From: an uncultured Collinsella sp.
GTDB lineage: Bacteria > Actinomycetota > Coriobacteriia > Coriobacteriales > Coriobacteriaceae
Length of the DNA stretch: 37,983 nt
NCBI GenBank assembly: GCA_900544725.1
Contig: UQWK01000017.1
Coordinates: 1 to 37,983, forward strand
Reading direction: 5' to 3'
The notes under the pieces were generated by a model. It ran no database searches and had not been told where the DNA came from. It saw only the letters and a program-made list of their open reading frames with translations. Of the stretch, positions 23,480-32,305 are shown in pieces. Position 1 is the stretch's first letter, and each line of letters starts with the position of its first letter. A program made the translations under genes and the position numbers.

Positions 23480-24892
23480 CTATTTAGAATCCGAATCGTC
23501 CATGGAGCCGTCGAGGCCGGTTTTGGTGTCGTCGTTCATATTGAAATCGTCGTCTTTGGCGAAGGGATTCTTGAAAAAGCCCGTAGCATCGGGCTGAAGG
23601 CCCGAGAGCTTCATCCAGGGATTATCGAGCTCGGGTTTGGGCATGGCCTGGGCCTCGGGCGCAGTCTCGTTACCGATGAGCTCGGACTCATAGATGAAGG
23701 TGTCGTCGCCGAGCGCGTCGTAGGCGGCGACCGGGTTGCCATCGGCATCGCGGTACGGCGTGCCCTTAAACACGGCTCCGTCATAGGCCACAAGCTGACG
23801 GCCGGTCTCATTCTCGAAGTAGTACACGAAGATGCCCTTGAGGGCCGCACAAAGCGGGATGGCAATAATCATGCCGATGGGCCCCATGAGTGCCGAACCA
23901 ATAACGAGAGCCGTAAGGCTCATAATGGGATGCACCTGCACTGAGCTCTGCATGACCTTAGGCGAAATCACATTGTCGGTGACGTTTTGCGCGACCATCG
24001 TCACGATGAGCGTCCATAACGCCAACATGGGGCTGAACATAAAGCCGAGTACCGTGGCGATTGCCGCGCTCACCCAGGGACCGACGACCGGAACCAAGTG
24101 CATGATGCCAGTGAAGATAGCCATGAGCGCCGCATACGGATGGCCGATAATCAGGAAGCCGATAAAGGCGAGGAAACCACCGCAGATGGACGTCACGACC
24201 ATACCGCGCATGTAGCCGCCGACAGAGCGAGAAAGGATGGCGACCATAAAGCGGTACGAGGTCTCCTTCTCCTGACCGATGATGGTGCAAATCTCGTGAT
24301 GCATGCGAGGGTAGTCGCAGGCCATCCAGTAGGCAAGCACCAGACCAAGGAAGATCACGAACAACTGCGAGGCCGTATTGGTGATGAACGGGAACACACC
24401 GCGGCCAAGCTCGGCAGCAATCTGAGACACATACTTCGATGCCACGGTAACCAGCGACGAAAGATTATCGTCCAAATACTCCTTGAGCGGCGTGTTATTG
24501 AGCGTCTTGGCATGCGAGATCATCTCATTGAGATCGCCACCCGCAACACGAAGCTGCTCGGGCAGGCGGCTCAGGACTTCCATGATCTGACCAAAGAGAA
24601 TCGGCGACAAGATGCAAACGACACCGACGAGCACGGCAACAACAACAATAAGCGCGATAAGCGAACCGATGCCGCGATTCACGCCATGGTGCTCGAGCCA
24701 GTTGGTGATCGGGGACATCACAAAGGCAATGATGGAACCAACAGCGAGAAACTCGATAACCGGCGCCAGGATGCCCATAAGGTTAAAGATGACAGCGGCG
24801 ATGACAATGCAGCCGACAACAGCCCAAATGCGAAGCGTCAGAATGCGGGTGTCGCGCAGCACGCGATCGGTTTGTTGGGGGTGTTCACTCAT
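23480..24892 (-). CDS. AI-2E family transporter (TqsA/YtvI type)
   Basis: The 470-residue protein has the AI-2E/UPF0118 layout: several N-terminal membrane helices, a soluble segment (~110-180), and a C-terminal helix cluster with MHLVPVVGPWVSAAIATVLG. Then comes an unusually long acidic cytosolic tail of about 100 residues, rich in Asp. Family members include the AI-2 exporter TqsA and sodium/proton antiporters, so substrate cannot be named. Its ATG overlaps the sigma factor stop by 4 bases, linking it to the stress operon. Confidence 0.88.
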   Translation of the reverse strand: MSEHPQQTDRVLRDTRILTLRIWAVVGCIVIAAVIFNLMGILAPVIEFLAVGSIIAFVMSPITNWLEHHGVNRGIGSLIALIVVVAVLVGVVCILSPILFGQIMEVLSRLPEQLRVAGGDLNEMISHAKTLNNTPLKEYLDDNLSSLVTVASKYVSQIAAELGRGVFPFITNTASQLFVIFLGLVLAYWMACDYPRMHHEICTIIGQEKETSYRFMVAILSRSVGGYMRGMVVTSICGGFLAFIGFLIIGHPYAALMAIFTGIMHLVPVVGPWVSAAIATVLGFMFSPMLALWTLIVTMVAQNVTDNVISPKVMQSSVQVHPIMSLTALVIGSALMGPIGMIIAIPLCAALKGIFVYYFENETGRQLVAYDGAVFKGTPYRDADGNPVAAYDALGDDTFIYESELIGNETAPEAQAMPKPELDNPWMKLSGLQPDATGFFKNPFAKDDDFNMNDDTKTGLDGSMDDSDSK

Positions 24893-25680
24893 GAACGAAT
24901 CATCACTCCGTCGGGGTCGATCTTGTCCTGAATCTTCTTAAGCGTGCGGCGCAGCAGACGCGAAACCTGCACCTGAGAAATACCCAGCTTCTTGGCGATC
25001 TCGATCTGGGTCATGCCCTTCACAAAGCGCAGCTCGATCACCTCGCGCTCGCGCGGCGAGAAATCGCGGATGGCTTCCTCGATCACCAGGCGGTCATCGG
25101 TAAAGTCGAGCTCGTTGTCGTCGTCGGCGTAGCGGTCGAGAATCGAGGGCGCATCGTCGGAATCGGACGCACCAGGAGCCTCGATGGGCACCGAGGTATA
25201 GGCCGAAGACGATTCCATAGCCTCCAGGACCTCGTCGACGGTCACGTCCAGGTACTCAGCGATTTCTTCGACCTTGGGCGAGCGCTGCAACTCGTTGGTA
25301 AGCTTGTCGGTAGCCTGGTTAACCTTGGCAGAAAGCTCCTGCAGGCGACGAGGCACGCGCACGCTCCAGCCCTTGTCACGGAAGTGACGCTTGATCTCGC
25401 CCAAGATGGTGGGCGTGGCAAACGTGGTGAACTCGAGTCCGCGCTCAGGGTCAAAGCGGTCGATTGCCTTGAGCAGGCCCAAATAGCCAACCTGCATCAG
25501 GTCGTCGAGCGGCTCGCCGCGATTCTTAAATTTGTTGGCAAGGAACCTTACCAGGTTCATATGGGACATGACGAGCTGCTCGCGGGCGTCCGGATCACCG
25601 GTCTCCTTGTAGCGACGAAACAGCTCGCGGGTTTTCTCCTTGTCCCAAGCGGTCTTGCCGCTCCGGGAACGTTCGGTCAT
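24889..25680 (-). CDS. SigB/SigF-family RNA polymerase sigma factor
   Basis: The 263-residue protein is a group 3 sigma-70 factor. Region 2 includes LVRFLANKFKNRGEPLDDLMQVGYLG and the DNA-melting segment GLEFTTFATPTILGEIKRHF. Region 3 has the RVPRRLQEL motif. Region 4 carries a helix-turn-helix, TQIEIAKKLGISQVQVSRLLRRTL. The closest functional class is the general stress or sporulation sigma factors SigB and SigF. It follows the anti-sigma-like gene by one base and overlaps the AI-2E gene. The anti-sigma gene upstream suggests control by protein binding; no anti-anti-sigma (STAS) gene is in the window. Confidence 0.94.
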   Translation of the reverse strand: MTERSRSGKTAWDKEKTRELFRRYKETGDPDAREQLVMSHMNLVRFLANKFKNRGEPLDDLMQVGYLGLLKAIDRFDPERGLEFTTFATPTILGEIKRHFRDKGWSVRVPRRLQELSAKVNQATDKLTNELQRSPKVEEIAEYLDVTVDEVLEAMESSSAYTSVPIEAPGASDSDDAPSILDRYADDDNELDFTDDRLVIEEAIRDFSPREREVIELRFVKGMTQIEIAKKLGISQVQVSRLLRRTLKKIQDKIDPDGVMIRS

Positions 25681-25681
25681 A

Positions 25682-26059
25682 TTAGATATCCGCCTTGAGA
25701 TCGAGGGAAAGCGTCAGGGGCGCCGCAGTCTTTTCGTAGGAATCGCACACGCTCGCGAGGATGAGCTCGGCATACACCGCAGCCTGGTCGTTTTCATCAA
25801 CCGTAGCCTGGTCTCCAAAGGTAATAGTCATGCCAACGTGAGTCTCATCGACATCGAATTTGATGGTGATGTCGTCGCAGTCGACCGCGGTGCACCCAAA
25901 GATGAAAGCCTCCTCGGCAGCCATGCGGATGTCCTCGATGCGATCGACAGACATGGAGCACAGGGCACCAACGTTGGCTGCCGTCATGCGCACAAGGCGA
26001 GCGAGACGCGGGTCGCCGGCAACGGTCAGCGTGATGGGGCAGGTTGCTTCGCTACTCAT
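25682..26059 (-). CDS. Anti-sigma factor-like protein (RsbW/SpoIIAB-type fold) without recognisable ATP-binding motifs
   Basis: The 125-residue protein sits directly upstream of the sigma factor gene, where RsbW or SpoIIAB is found in Bacillus. The segment IEDIRMAAEEAF matches the N-box helix of these GHKL kinases. The Asn that coordinates magnesium is missing, and no DxGxG or GxGL motif follows. RsbW proteins are about 145-160 residues, so this one is short. It may bind the sigma factor without ATP or kinase activity. The ATG at 26059 has GAGGAG seven bases upstream; the longer in-frame extension is Arg/Pro-rich and unlikely. It overlaps the DUF948-like gene by 8 bases. Confidence 0.7.
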   Translation of the reverse strand: MSSEATCPITLTVAGDPRLARLVRMTAANVGALCSMSVDRIEDIRMAAEEAFIFGCTAVDCDDITIKFDVDETHVGMTITFGDQATVDENDQAAVYAELILASVCDSYEKTAAPLTLSLDLKADI

Positions 26060-26645
26060 CGCAGGACTCCTCAGAGGACTCGGCGGGCGTATAGGTGTAA
26101 TACTGAGCCGTCTTGGCTGCGGGCTTCTGAGCCGCATCCGCACCATCGGCGGCCTCGTCCTCGGCCTCACCGATCAGAACGCGCTCGGTAGGCTGCTCGG
26201 CCTCGGCGGCGGCAGCGGCTAGCTTACGATCGGCGTCGGCTGCAGGAGCCTTCACCTTATTGAAGAGCTTCTGCACGGCGCCGGCCGCAGAATCAGTCAC
26301 GCTCGATACGGCATTACTGGCCTCGGCCATACTGCCCGTGACCTCGGAGATGTCGCGAACGACCGCCTCAACCTCAACGAGGTTGGACGTCAGGGCGTCA
26401 ACGGCAGTCTTGCTCGACTTGAGGAGCGGCTCCATCTGGGCAAGTGCCGGCGTAAGCTCATCAACGGCACCATCAAGCTTTGCCACCACGGGCTGCGCCT
26501 CGGCAATCGTATTGTTGAGGTCGGTTACCGTCTTGTCGAGCGAGTCGACAACGGTGCGGGTTTTGCGCAGGGTGAGCGCAAGCTCAACGATAGCCCACAC
26601 GCCGGCAACGGCAAGCAGCAGCAAGGCGATTTGAATGGGACTCAT
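26052..26645 (-). CDS. DUF948/YtxG-like membrane-anchored coiled-coil protein
   Basis: The 197-residue protein has one N-terminal membrane segment (residues 4-24) and a long helical region with repeated heptads (TVVDSLDKTVTDLNNTI and similar, to ~115). An Ala/Glu-rich tail follows. This is the layout of DUF948 proteins such as YtxG, a SigB-controlled general stress protein in Bacillus subtilis; the family assignment is from architecture only. GGGAGG precedes the ATG. It is the first gene of the four-gene sigma-factor operon and the only one with a clear gap upstream. Confidence 0.7.
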   Translation of the reverse strand: MSPIQIALLLLAVAGVWAIVELALTLRKTRTVVDSLDKTVTDLNNTIAEAQPVVAKLDGAVDELTPALAQMEPLLKSSKTAVDALTSNLVEVEAVVRDISEVTGSMAEASNAVSSVTDSAAGAVQKLFNKVKAPAADADRKLAAAAAEAEQPTERVLIGEAEDEAADGADAAQKPAAKTAQYYTYTPAESSEESCDE

Positions 26646-26720
26646 ACAAGCCTCCCAAAGGAATCGAAATACAGACGTTGTTCATGGTACCCCCAAAGGG
26701 AACGGAAGATTCCCAAAAGC

Positions 26721-28070
26721 TTACTTTGGCGCCCTGCCGCTACGGTCGCGTTCGCTTTGTTCTACGCGCCATTCTTCCCAACCACGGCCGGCAGGCCGCC
26801 AAAATGCACCGCGTTCTAAGCCTTCGGGCAAATAGCGCTGGTCGACCCAGCCTTCGGGATAATCGTGCGGATACTTATACACACCGTATTCATCGCTGCC
26901 CGGGCGATGGCGATCGCGCAGATAACTCGGCACCTCGCGAAGCCCACTAGAGTGGATATCGGCCAGCGCCGCATCGATCGAAGCCTCACACGCGTTGGAT
27001 TTAGGCGCCAAGCACACATAGAGGGCAGCCTGAGCCAGGTTAATACGGCACTCGGGATAGCCAATGACCTCGGCAGACTTAAACGCGGCATGTGCCACCA
27101 AGAGCGCCTGCGGATCGGCGTTGCCAACGTCCTCAGAAGCCTGAATCATAATACGGCGAGCGATAAACTTGGGATCCTCCCCCGCATCGATCATGCGCGC
27201 GAGCCAATAGATCGTGGCATCGGGGTCACTACCGCGCATAGACTTAATAAACGCACTGATGATGTCGTAGTGCATGTCGCCGTTTTTGTCGTACGAAAAG
27301 CCACGACGCGGGTTGGCAATCTTTACGTCATCCACGGTGATGGGATAGCGCTCCCCCGCCGCCGGCGCTGGCGTTCCCTCCGTATCGGGACGCGTGACGG
27401 CAATCTCGCTCGCCAGCTCAAGTGTCGTCAGGGCCGAGCGTGCATCACCCGCAGCCAGCGTACAAATGGTCTTGACCGTATCCTCATCGGCCGAGAACTT
27501 ACCGTTCAAACCCTGCGGCGCCTCGAGCGCACGTTCGATAAGCGTGGCGATATCCTCGTCTTTGAGATGCTCAAGCTCCACCACGCGACCACGCGAGAGC
27601 AATGCCGAGTTGACCTCGAAGTACGGATTCTCCGTCGTAGCGCCAATCATAATGACGGTACGGTTCTCAACTGCATGCAGCAGGGCATCCTGCTGCGACT
27701 TAGAGAAGCGGTGAATCTCATCGATGAATAGAATGGTGCGGCGGTCGTACGTATTCAGGCGCGTCTTGGCCTCGTCAATCACGCGGCGCAAGTCCTTTAC
27801 GGTGCCCGTCACGGCGCTGACCTCGACAAACTCGCTCTTGGTATGGTTGGCGATAATGTGGGCCAGCGTCGTCTTACCCGTACCGGCCGGCCCGTACAGA
27901 ATCACGCTCGAAAGCACGTCGTGCTCGATCGCGGCACGCAACCATGAGCCCTTACCGACGGCCTTTTGCTGGCCCACGTACTCGTCGAGCGAATTGGGGC
28001 GCATGCGCACCGCAAGCGGCGCATTCTGAAAGGAACGCTCGCGCGTCGAAGCAGAAAAAAGGTCGTCCAT
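26721..28070 (-). CDS. rarA: RarA/MgsA AAA+ ATPase (replication-associated recombination protein A)
   Basis: RarA acts at stalled replication forks and interacts with SSB. The 449-residue protein has Walker A GPAGTGKT at residues 60-67, Walker B LFIDEIHRF, the sensor ATTENPYFEVNSALLSR and a C-terminal oligomerisation domain with DPDATIYWLARM and GNADPQALLVA. Start codons at 28085, 28076 and 28070 are in frame; 28070 (MDDLF) is chosen because a GGG-containing site lies upstream, but the ribosome-binding site is weak for all three. It begins 60 bases after the dGTPase-type gene stop. Confidence 0.93.
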   Translation of the reverse strand: MDDLFSASTRERSFQNAPLAVRMRPNSLDEYVGQQKAVGKGSWLRAAIEHDVLSSVILYGPAGTGKTTLAHIIANHTKSEFVEVSAVTGTVKDLRRVIDEAKTRLNTYDRRTILFIDEIHRFSKSQQDALLHAVENRTVIMIGATTENPYFEVNSALLSRGRVVELEHLKDEDIATLIERALEAPQGLNGKFSADEDTVKTICTLAAGDARSALTTLELASEIAVTRPDTEGTPAPAAGERYPITVDDVKIANPRRGFSYDKNGDMHYDIISAFIKSMRGSDPDATIYWLARMIDAGEDPKFIARRIMIQASEDVGNADPQALLVAHAAFKSAEVIGYPECRINLAQAALYVCLAPKSNACEASIDAALADIHSSGLREVPSYLRDRHRPGSDEYGVYKYPHDYPEGWVDQRYLPEGLERGAFWRPAGRGWEEWRVEQSERDRSGRAPK

Positions 28071-28130
28071 AGCCATCCCGTGCATCAATCAAAAACGTTT
28101 TCCACAAACAGTATACCGAATAAATACGAA

Positions 28131-29378
28131 CTACCGTTCGTTAATATAGGTACGATGCGGAAACTTTAGACCCGGGAACAGCTTGCTCGTCAGCTCGCAG
28201 AAATAACCGTCCGTCATGCTCGCGATGTAATCCACCACGGCTTGATCCTTGTCGTCCTGCCAGGCATAGGTACGATCGTAGTAGGAAAGCTGCTGCTCAA
28301 TGCGAGAAATGTGGTGCTTAAAGATATACGAGGACTCGTCTCCTTCGTTTATGTCCTGCAGGCAACGGTCGTAGAGCTTTTCGAAGGCCTCGCGCAGCTC
28401 CGCTTCGGAGTCGCCTTCAATGCCGCCCTTGCTATAGATCTTCTCGTAGTTCTCGCGCTTGGCTCGGCGGATTTCCTCAAAAAGCTCCTCGCTCATCTCG
28501 ATGCGCGACTTGCCATAGCTGTGCTCGACGATATCGATAGAGGCATGCGTAAGGATCCAGCTGTTGTATGCGCCGCCCAGGTCATCGTTAAAGGCGTCGG
28601 GTGACAGCAGACCCGCAGCAATGGCGTCTTGTCGATCGCGCCCAACGTAGGCAAGGATATCCGAGATGCGAACCACGCAGCCCTCGAGCGTCATGGGGCG
28701 CAGGTGTTCAATCGCGCTATAGCCCGTGGCGATGCAGTCCTCGACCGTCAGATCGAACTGTTCAAAGGAACCCATATCCGAAAGCTCAAACACGCGTTGC
28801 TCGTACTCGCCGTTATGGCACAGCACGCCATCGAGTGTCTGGAGCGACACGTTGCGGCCATACAGTGCATCGAGCACACGGACTGATTGCACGTTATGGA
28901 AAAAGTAGCGACCCGTACGCTCGTGGTAAATATCGTTGAGGAATCGCTCGCCGGCATGGCCGAAAGGCGTGTGTCCCAAGTCATGGCCTAAGCCAATCGC
29001 CTCGATTAGATCGCAGTTGAGTCCCAGGGCGCGGCCGATATCGCGTGCAATGCGGGAGACAAGCTGTACGTGCAAACCGCGGCGTGAAAGATCATCATTG
29101 CTACGGAAGCTAAAGACCTGCGTTTTGCCTGCATAACGGGTGTACGCCGGAAGATGAAGTATCTTTTCGGTATCGCGCATAAACGCCGGACGCATAAGCG
29201 TGCCTTTGTCGGCGGCGCGATCAATACGACGAATGACCAGATCATCGTTGCAACGATACGGGTTGACATAGCCCGAAGCACGATCGGCGGCAATGCGCTC
29301 GACAAGCTCGGGCGACAACGCCGAGGGAATACGGTCCATGCGCGCCTTAATGACGGCCGTTTCTTGATTAGTTGCCAT
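28131..29378 (-). CDS. dGTPase-type HD-domain deoxynucleotide triphosphohydrolase
   Basis: The enzyme splits dNTPs, typically dGTP, to the nucleoside and triphosphate. The 415-residue protein has the HD metal site: H103 in GLHVQLVSRIAR, then H132 and D133 in GLGHDLGHTPFGHAGE, and a later Asp in VRISDILAYVGRD. Length fits bacterial Dgt proteins, though the deoxynucleoside specificity cannot be read from sequence. AAGGAG lies six bases before the ATG at 29378. It precedes rarA on the same strand. Confidence 0.9.
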   Translation of the reverse strand: MATNQETAVIKARMDRIPSALSPELVERIAADRASGYVNPYRCNDDLVIRRIDRAADKGTLMRPAFMRDTEKILHLPAYTRYAGKTQVFSFRSNDDLSRRGLHVQLVSRIARDIGRALGLNCDLIEAIGLGHDLGHTPFGHAGERFLNDIYHERTGRYFFHNVQSVRVLDALYGRNVSLQTLDGVLCHNGEYEQRVFELSDMGSFEQFDLTVEDCIATGYSAIEHLRPMTLEGCVVRISDILAYVGRDRQDAIAAGLLSPDAFNDDLGGAYNSWILTHASIDIVEHSYGKSRIEMSEELFEEIRRAKRENYEKIYSKGGIEGDSEAELREAFEKLYDRCLQDINEGDESSYIFKHHISRIEQQLSYYDRTYAWQDDKDQAVVDYIASMTDGYFCELTSKLFPGLKFPHRTYINER

Positions 29379-29409
29379 GGCATGCTCCTTAAAAAGGATG
29401 CGCAATCGG

Positions 29410-29832
29410 TTACAAAGTGCAGCCCACGACCTCGATTATGGCAAAAATCGGCACTAAAAACGGGAGCAATGGCAGGGAGCGCGATTTTGCGATGAGGCAA
29501 GCGACGGCAAGGGTCAGGAGCGCAACCGCAAACGCGACAACGCCGCCCAGGGGATCGAAGGTACAAAGGGCAAAGAGTGCCTTGACGTCCCCCATGCCAA
29601 TGCCAGGAGCGTGGCGAACTCTACGCCAGAGCGACTCGGTAAGCACAAGGCCAAGGTAGACGATGACCGCAAGACCGGCGTGGTCAAGCGCTGTGTTCAA
29701 ACCGAGGTCGAGCCAAACGCCCGCCAACGCCGCCACGGCACATGCGCCGGCAAGCCCATTGGGAAACCGTCGCTCTCGGGCATCAATTGCCACGCCGGCA
29801 AAGATGCAAATCCAAAACGGGATATAGACCAT
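29410..29832 (-). CDS. Small A24-type prepilin peptidase
   Basis: The 140-residue hydrophobic protein has the two catalytic Asp motifs of A24 aspartic peptidases: AIDARERRFPN near the N-terminus and GIGMGDVKALF mid-protein, set among several membrane helices. It lacks the N-terminal methyltransferase domain of PilD, like TadV/CpaA-type enzymes. GGAGGAG precedes the ATG at 29832. No pilin, Tad or type II secretion gene is in the window, so its partner must be elsewhere. It lies 31 bases upstream of the dGTPase-type gene and may be cotranscribed. Confidence 0.8.
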   Translation of the reverse strand: MVYIPFWICIFAGVAIDARERRFPNGLAGACAVAALAGVWLDLGLNTALDHAGLAVIVYLGLVLTESLWRRVRHAPGIGMGDVKALFALCTFDPLGGVVAFAVALLTLAVACLIAKSRSLPLLPFLVPIFAIIEVVGCTL

Positions 29833-29864
29833 CGGACTCCTCCTCGAGCCGCATCGCAAAAGCA

Positions 29865-29905
29865 AAAACCACCACAAAGGTGCCTGTCCCCTTTGTGGTG
29901 GTTTT
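29865..29905. terminator. Bidirectional terminator with a CACCACAAAGG stem
   Basis: AAAACCACCACAAAGG (29865-29880) and CCTTTGTGGTGGTTTT (29890-29905) are perfect 16-base complements around GTGCCTGTC-type loop sequence. T residues flank both sides. It ends the glycosyltransferase transcript. The same stem sequence recurs after the GldA-like gene at 37505-37539, so it is a dispersed repeat rather than a unique terminator. Confidence 0.8.
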
Positions 29906-29913
29906 GGTGGTGG

Positions 29914-31209
29914 TTATTTGGCGCCTTGCATGACTTCGTCGAGGGTGACGCTGACGGCGTGCTGCGTCGGCACCCAGTCGACCTTCAGGAACAGTGCAGC
30001 CACCGTGATGGGGATATAGCTGAACATAAAGATCGGGAAGGTAAACAGGTTAGTCACCAGACGCCACTTTTGCGCACAGTGAATGTGCTTGTACTCAAAG
30101 ATAGTCGTGAGCAGCGCCAGGATAAAGAAGGTCTGATACATCATGGCGAAGGTCATAATGAGCGAAGCGGCGCACGCCTGCATCTCGACTTCGGTAGCCA
30201 AGAAACCATGCGAAAGGCCACCCACAATCAAGAACGTCGCATTAGCGAGCATCGAGATCAGCGATAGCAGCATACCCGGGGCGATCGTCATGAACATGTC
30301 GTAGGCGGCAAAGCGATGATAGCGGAACGTCGACTTGACCAGATGCTTACCGTAGGTAAAGAACACCTGGTAAAAGCCCTTGGTCCAGCGCATACGCTGC
30401 TTCCAGGATGCCTTGAACGTCACGGGTTGCTCGTCAAAGAACTCCGCCGGCGCATAGCCAATGCGAATACCGTGAATAGCGCAGAACGTGGTGAACTGAA
30501 TGTCCTCGGTCAGCGTGTGGAACTGCCAACCGTGCATGCCCTCGATAACGCTTGACGAGATAAGGTAACCCGAACCCGAAACAGCGCAGGACGTCTTGCA
30601 GATATTACGCGCGTTGTTGAGGAAGCGCGCCTCGCGTAGATACCACGTGGCATTAGCAGCCGAGATCCACGAGCTGCCGAAGTTCTTGGAATTGCGATAG
30701 CTCGTGACCACATGGAAGCCCTGGTCAAAGGCATCATTCATCTTGGAAACGTAATCGCGGGAGATAACGTTATCGGCATCGAAGATAAAGTAGCCCTCAA
30801 ACGTGTCGGGATACTCGTTGAGAATGCGATCGAAACCAAAGTCCATGACCCAGCTCTTGCCCTTGCGGGCCAGGTCATTGCGCTCGTAAACAATGGCACC
30901 GGCCTCGCGCGCGAGCTGCGCCGTGTTGTCGGTGCAGGCATCGGCGACCACGAAAACCTCGATGAGCTCGGACGGATAATCCTGGTCCTTGATGGAGCGA
31001 ACGAGGTTGGCGATCACGGCCTCCTCATTATGCGCCGCGATAAAAAAGGCATAGCGATGGAGTTTTTTGGCCTTGGGAGGCGCGACCTCGCCACGAAGAG
31101 CGCCAATGACAAAGAAGACCACCTGGTACAGAAAGCAGACCGTGAGCAGCGTGACGACAATCTGGTTGAAGATCACGATGGGTGTGTTGGTTTGTAAAAA
31201 GGCGAGCAT
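29914..31209 (-). CDS. Membrane glycosyltransferase, GT2 family
   Basis: The 431-residue protein transfers a sugar from a nucleotide donor onto an unknown acceptor at the cytosolic membrane face. It has an N-terminal helix (~10-38) and a GT-A domain with AFFIAAHNEEAVI, the DxD-like FDADN and acceptor motif LTEDIQFT. The QRMRW motif follows (residues ~255-262), typical of processive beta-glycosyltransferases such as cellulose or hyaluronan synthases. At least four C-terminal helices follow. Substrate cannot be named. GGGAG precedes the ATG at 31209. It is alone on its transcript. Confidence 0.9.
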   Translation of the reverse strand: MLAFLQTNTPIVIFNQIVVTLLTVCFLYQVVFFVIGALRGEVAPPKAKKLHRYAFFIAAHNEEAVIANLVRSIKDQDYPSELIEVFVVADACTDNTAQLAREAGAIVYERNDLARKGKSWVMDFGFDRILNEYPDTFEGYFIFDADNVISRDYVSKMNDAFDQGFHVVTSYRNSKNFGSSWISAANATWYLREARFLNNARNICKTSCAVSGSGYLISSSVIEGMHGWQFHTLTEDIQFTTFCAIHGIRIGYAPAEFFDEQPVTFKASWKQRMRWTKGFYQVFFTYGKHLVKSTFRYHRFAAYDMFMTIAPGMLLSLISMLANATFLIVGGLSHGFLATEVEMQACAASLIMTFAMMYQTFFILALLTTIFEYKHIHCAQKWRLVTNLFTFPIFMFSYIPITVAALFLKVDWVPTQHAVSVTLDEVMQGAK

Positions 31210-31291
31210 GCAGGCTCCCAGCAACGCGTAACGTAAACAATCGTATATCTTACCGCAGGCTTACCGAGTTCAAGAAACCACCTAATACTGG

Positions 31292-32305
31292 CTAGGCTTC
31301 GAGAAGACCGAGCTGCGGAACGATTTCATCTCCAACGGCCGTGCGACCGAGCGAGCGCGGAGCCAGATCGTCGAGAACAGCAGCGAGATCCCACGGCAAC
31401 TCGTCGCGACACTCAATGCGCTCCCCCGTCACGGGATGGTCGAACGCCACGCGCCAGGAATGAAGGAACTGCCTGGTCAGGCCCTGGTCGGCGCGCGCAT
31501 CGCACTTGCCGTAGAGTGGATCGCCCACGCAGGCGTGGTTGATATGACGCATATGCACGCGAATCTGGTGCGTGCGACCGGTAAACAGATGGCACTCAAC
31601 GAGCGTATAACCATCGTCAAAGCGCGTGGAATCAAAGCGCTCGAGGACTTTAAAGGTCGTAATGGCCTGACGGGCAAAGGGGTCGTCCGAAACCGCCATC
31701 TTGACGCGGTCGCGCGTAGAACGGGCGATACCGGTATTGATGGTGCCCTCGTCCATGGCGATGTGGCCGTGGACGAGCGTAATGTAGCGGCGGTCGAGCG
31801 TGCGCGTGCGGATGAGATTCTGGAGCGCGCGCTGGGTGTCGTCGTCTTTTGCCGCGAGCATAAGGCCCGAGGTATCGCGATCCAGGCGATGCACGATGCC
31901 GGGGCGGTCCTCACCCTGCACGGTACCAAGATGATCGATACCGCAGTGGTAGACCAAGGCGTTCGCAAGCGTGCCGCTCTCGTGGCCGTGGGCGGGATGG
32001 CACACCAGCCCGCGCTGCTTGGAGAGCACAATGAGATAGTCGTCCTCATAGCGAATGTCGAGCGGGATGGCCTCGGGAATCACATCGGTGGGATCGTGCG
32101 GCTCGGGCAGGTCGACCGAGATGCGGTCACCGGCGCGTACGGCATACTTTTTTGACAGACAGGTCTCGCCGTTCACGATTACGGCGCCGCCCTCGATCAG
32201 ATGCGCGCAGGCAGAGCGCGTGGGGCAGCCGTCGTTGGCACCCAGAAAGGCGTCGAGACGCTGGCCAGAGCAATCGTCGGCAACAAGAATATGGATGTCG
32301 GCCAT
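31292..32305 (-). CDS. RluA/RluD-family 23S rRNA pseudouridine synthase
   Basis: The enzyme isomerises uridines in 23S rRNA (or tRNA). The 337-residue protein has an N-terminal S4 domain (residues 12-66) and the catalytic motif HRLDRDTSGL with Asp142. The closing motif FTGRTHQIRVHMRHI is present. It overlaps lspA by one base, the usual lspA-rluD pair. The specific site (955/2504/2580 or 1911/1915/1917) cannot be told from sequence alone. It ends just before the glycosyltransferase region. Confidence 0.93.
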   Translation of the reverse strand: MADIHILVADDCSGQRLDAFLGANDGCPTRSACAHLIEGGAVIVNGETCLSKKYAVRAGDRISVDLPEPHDPTDVIPEAIPLDIRYEDDYLIVLSKQRGLVCHPAHGHESGTLANALVYHCGIDHLGTVQGEDRPGIVHRLDRDTSGLMLAAKDDDTQRALQNLIRTRTLDRRYITLVHGHIAMDEGTINTGIARSTRDRVKMAVSDDPFARQAITTFKVLERFDSTRFDDGYTLVECHLFTGRTHQIRVHMRHINHACVGDPLYGKCDARADQGLTRQFLHSWRVAFDHPVTGERIECRDELPWDLAAVLDDLAPRSLGRTAVGDEIVPQLGLLEA

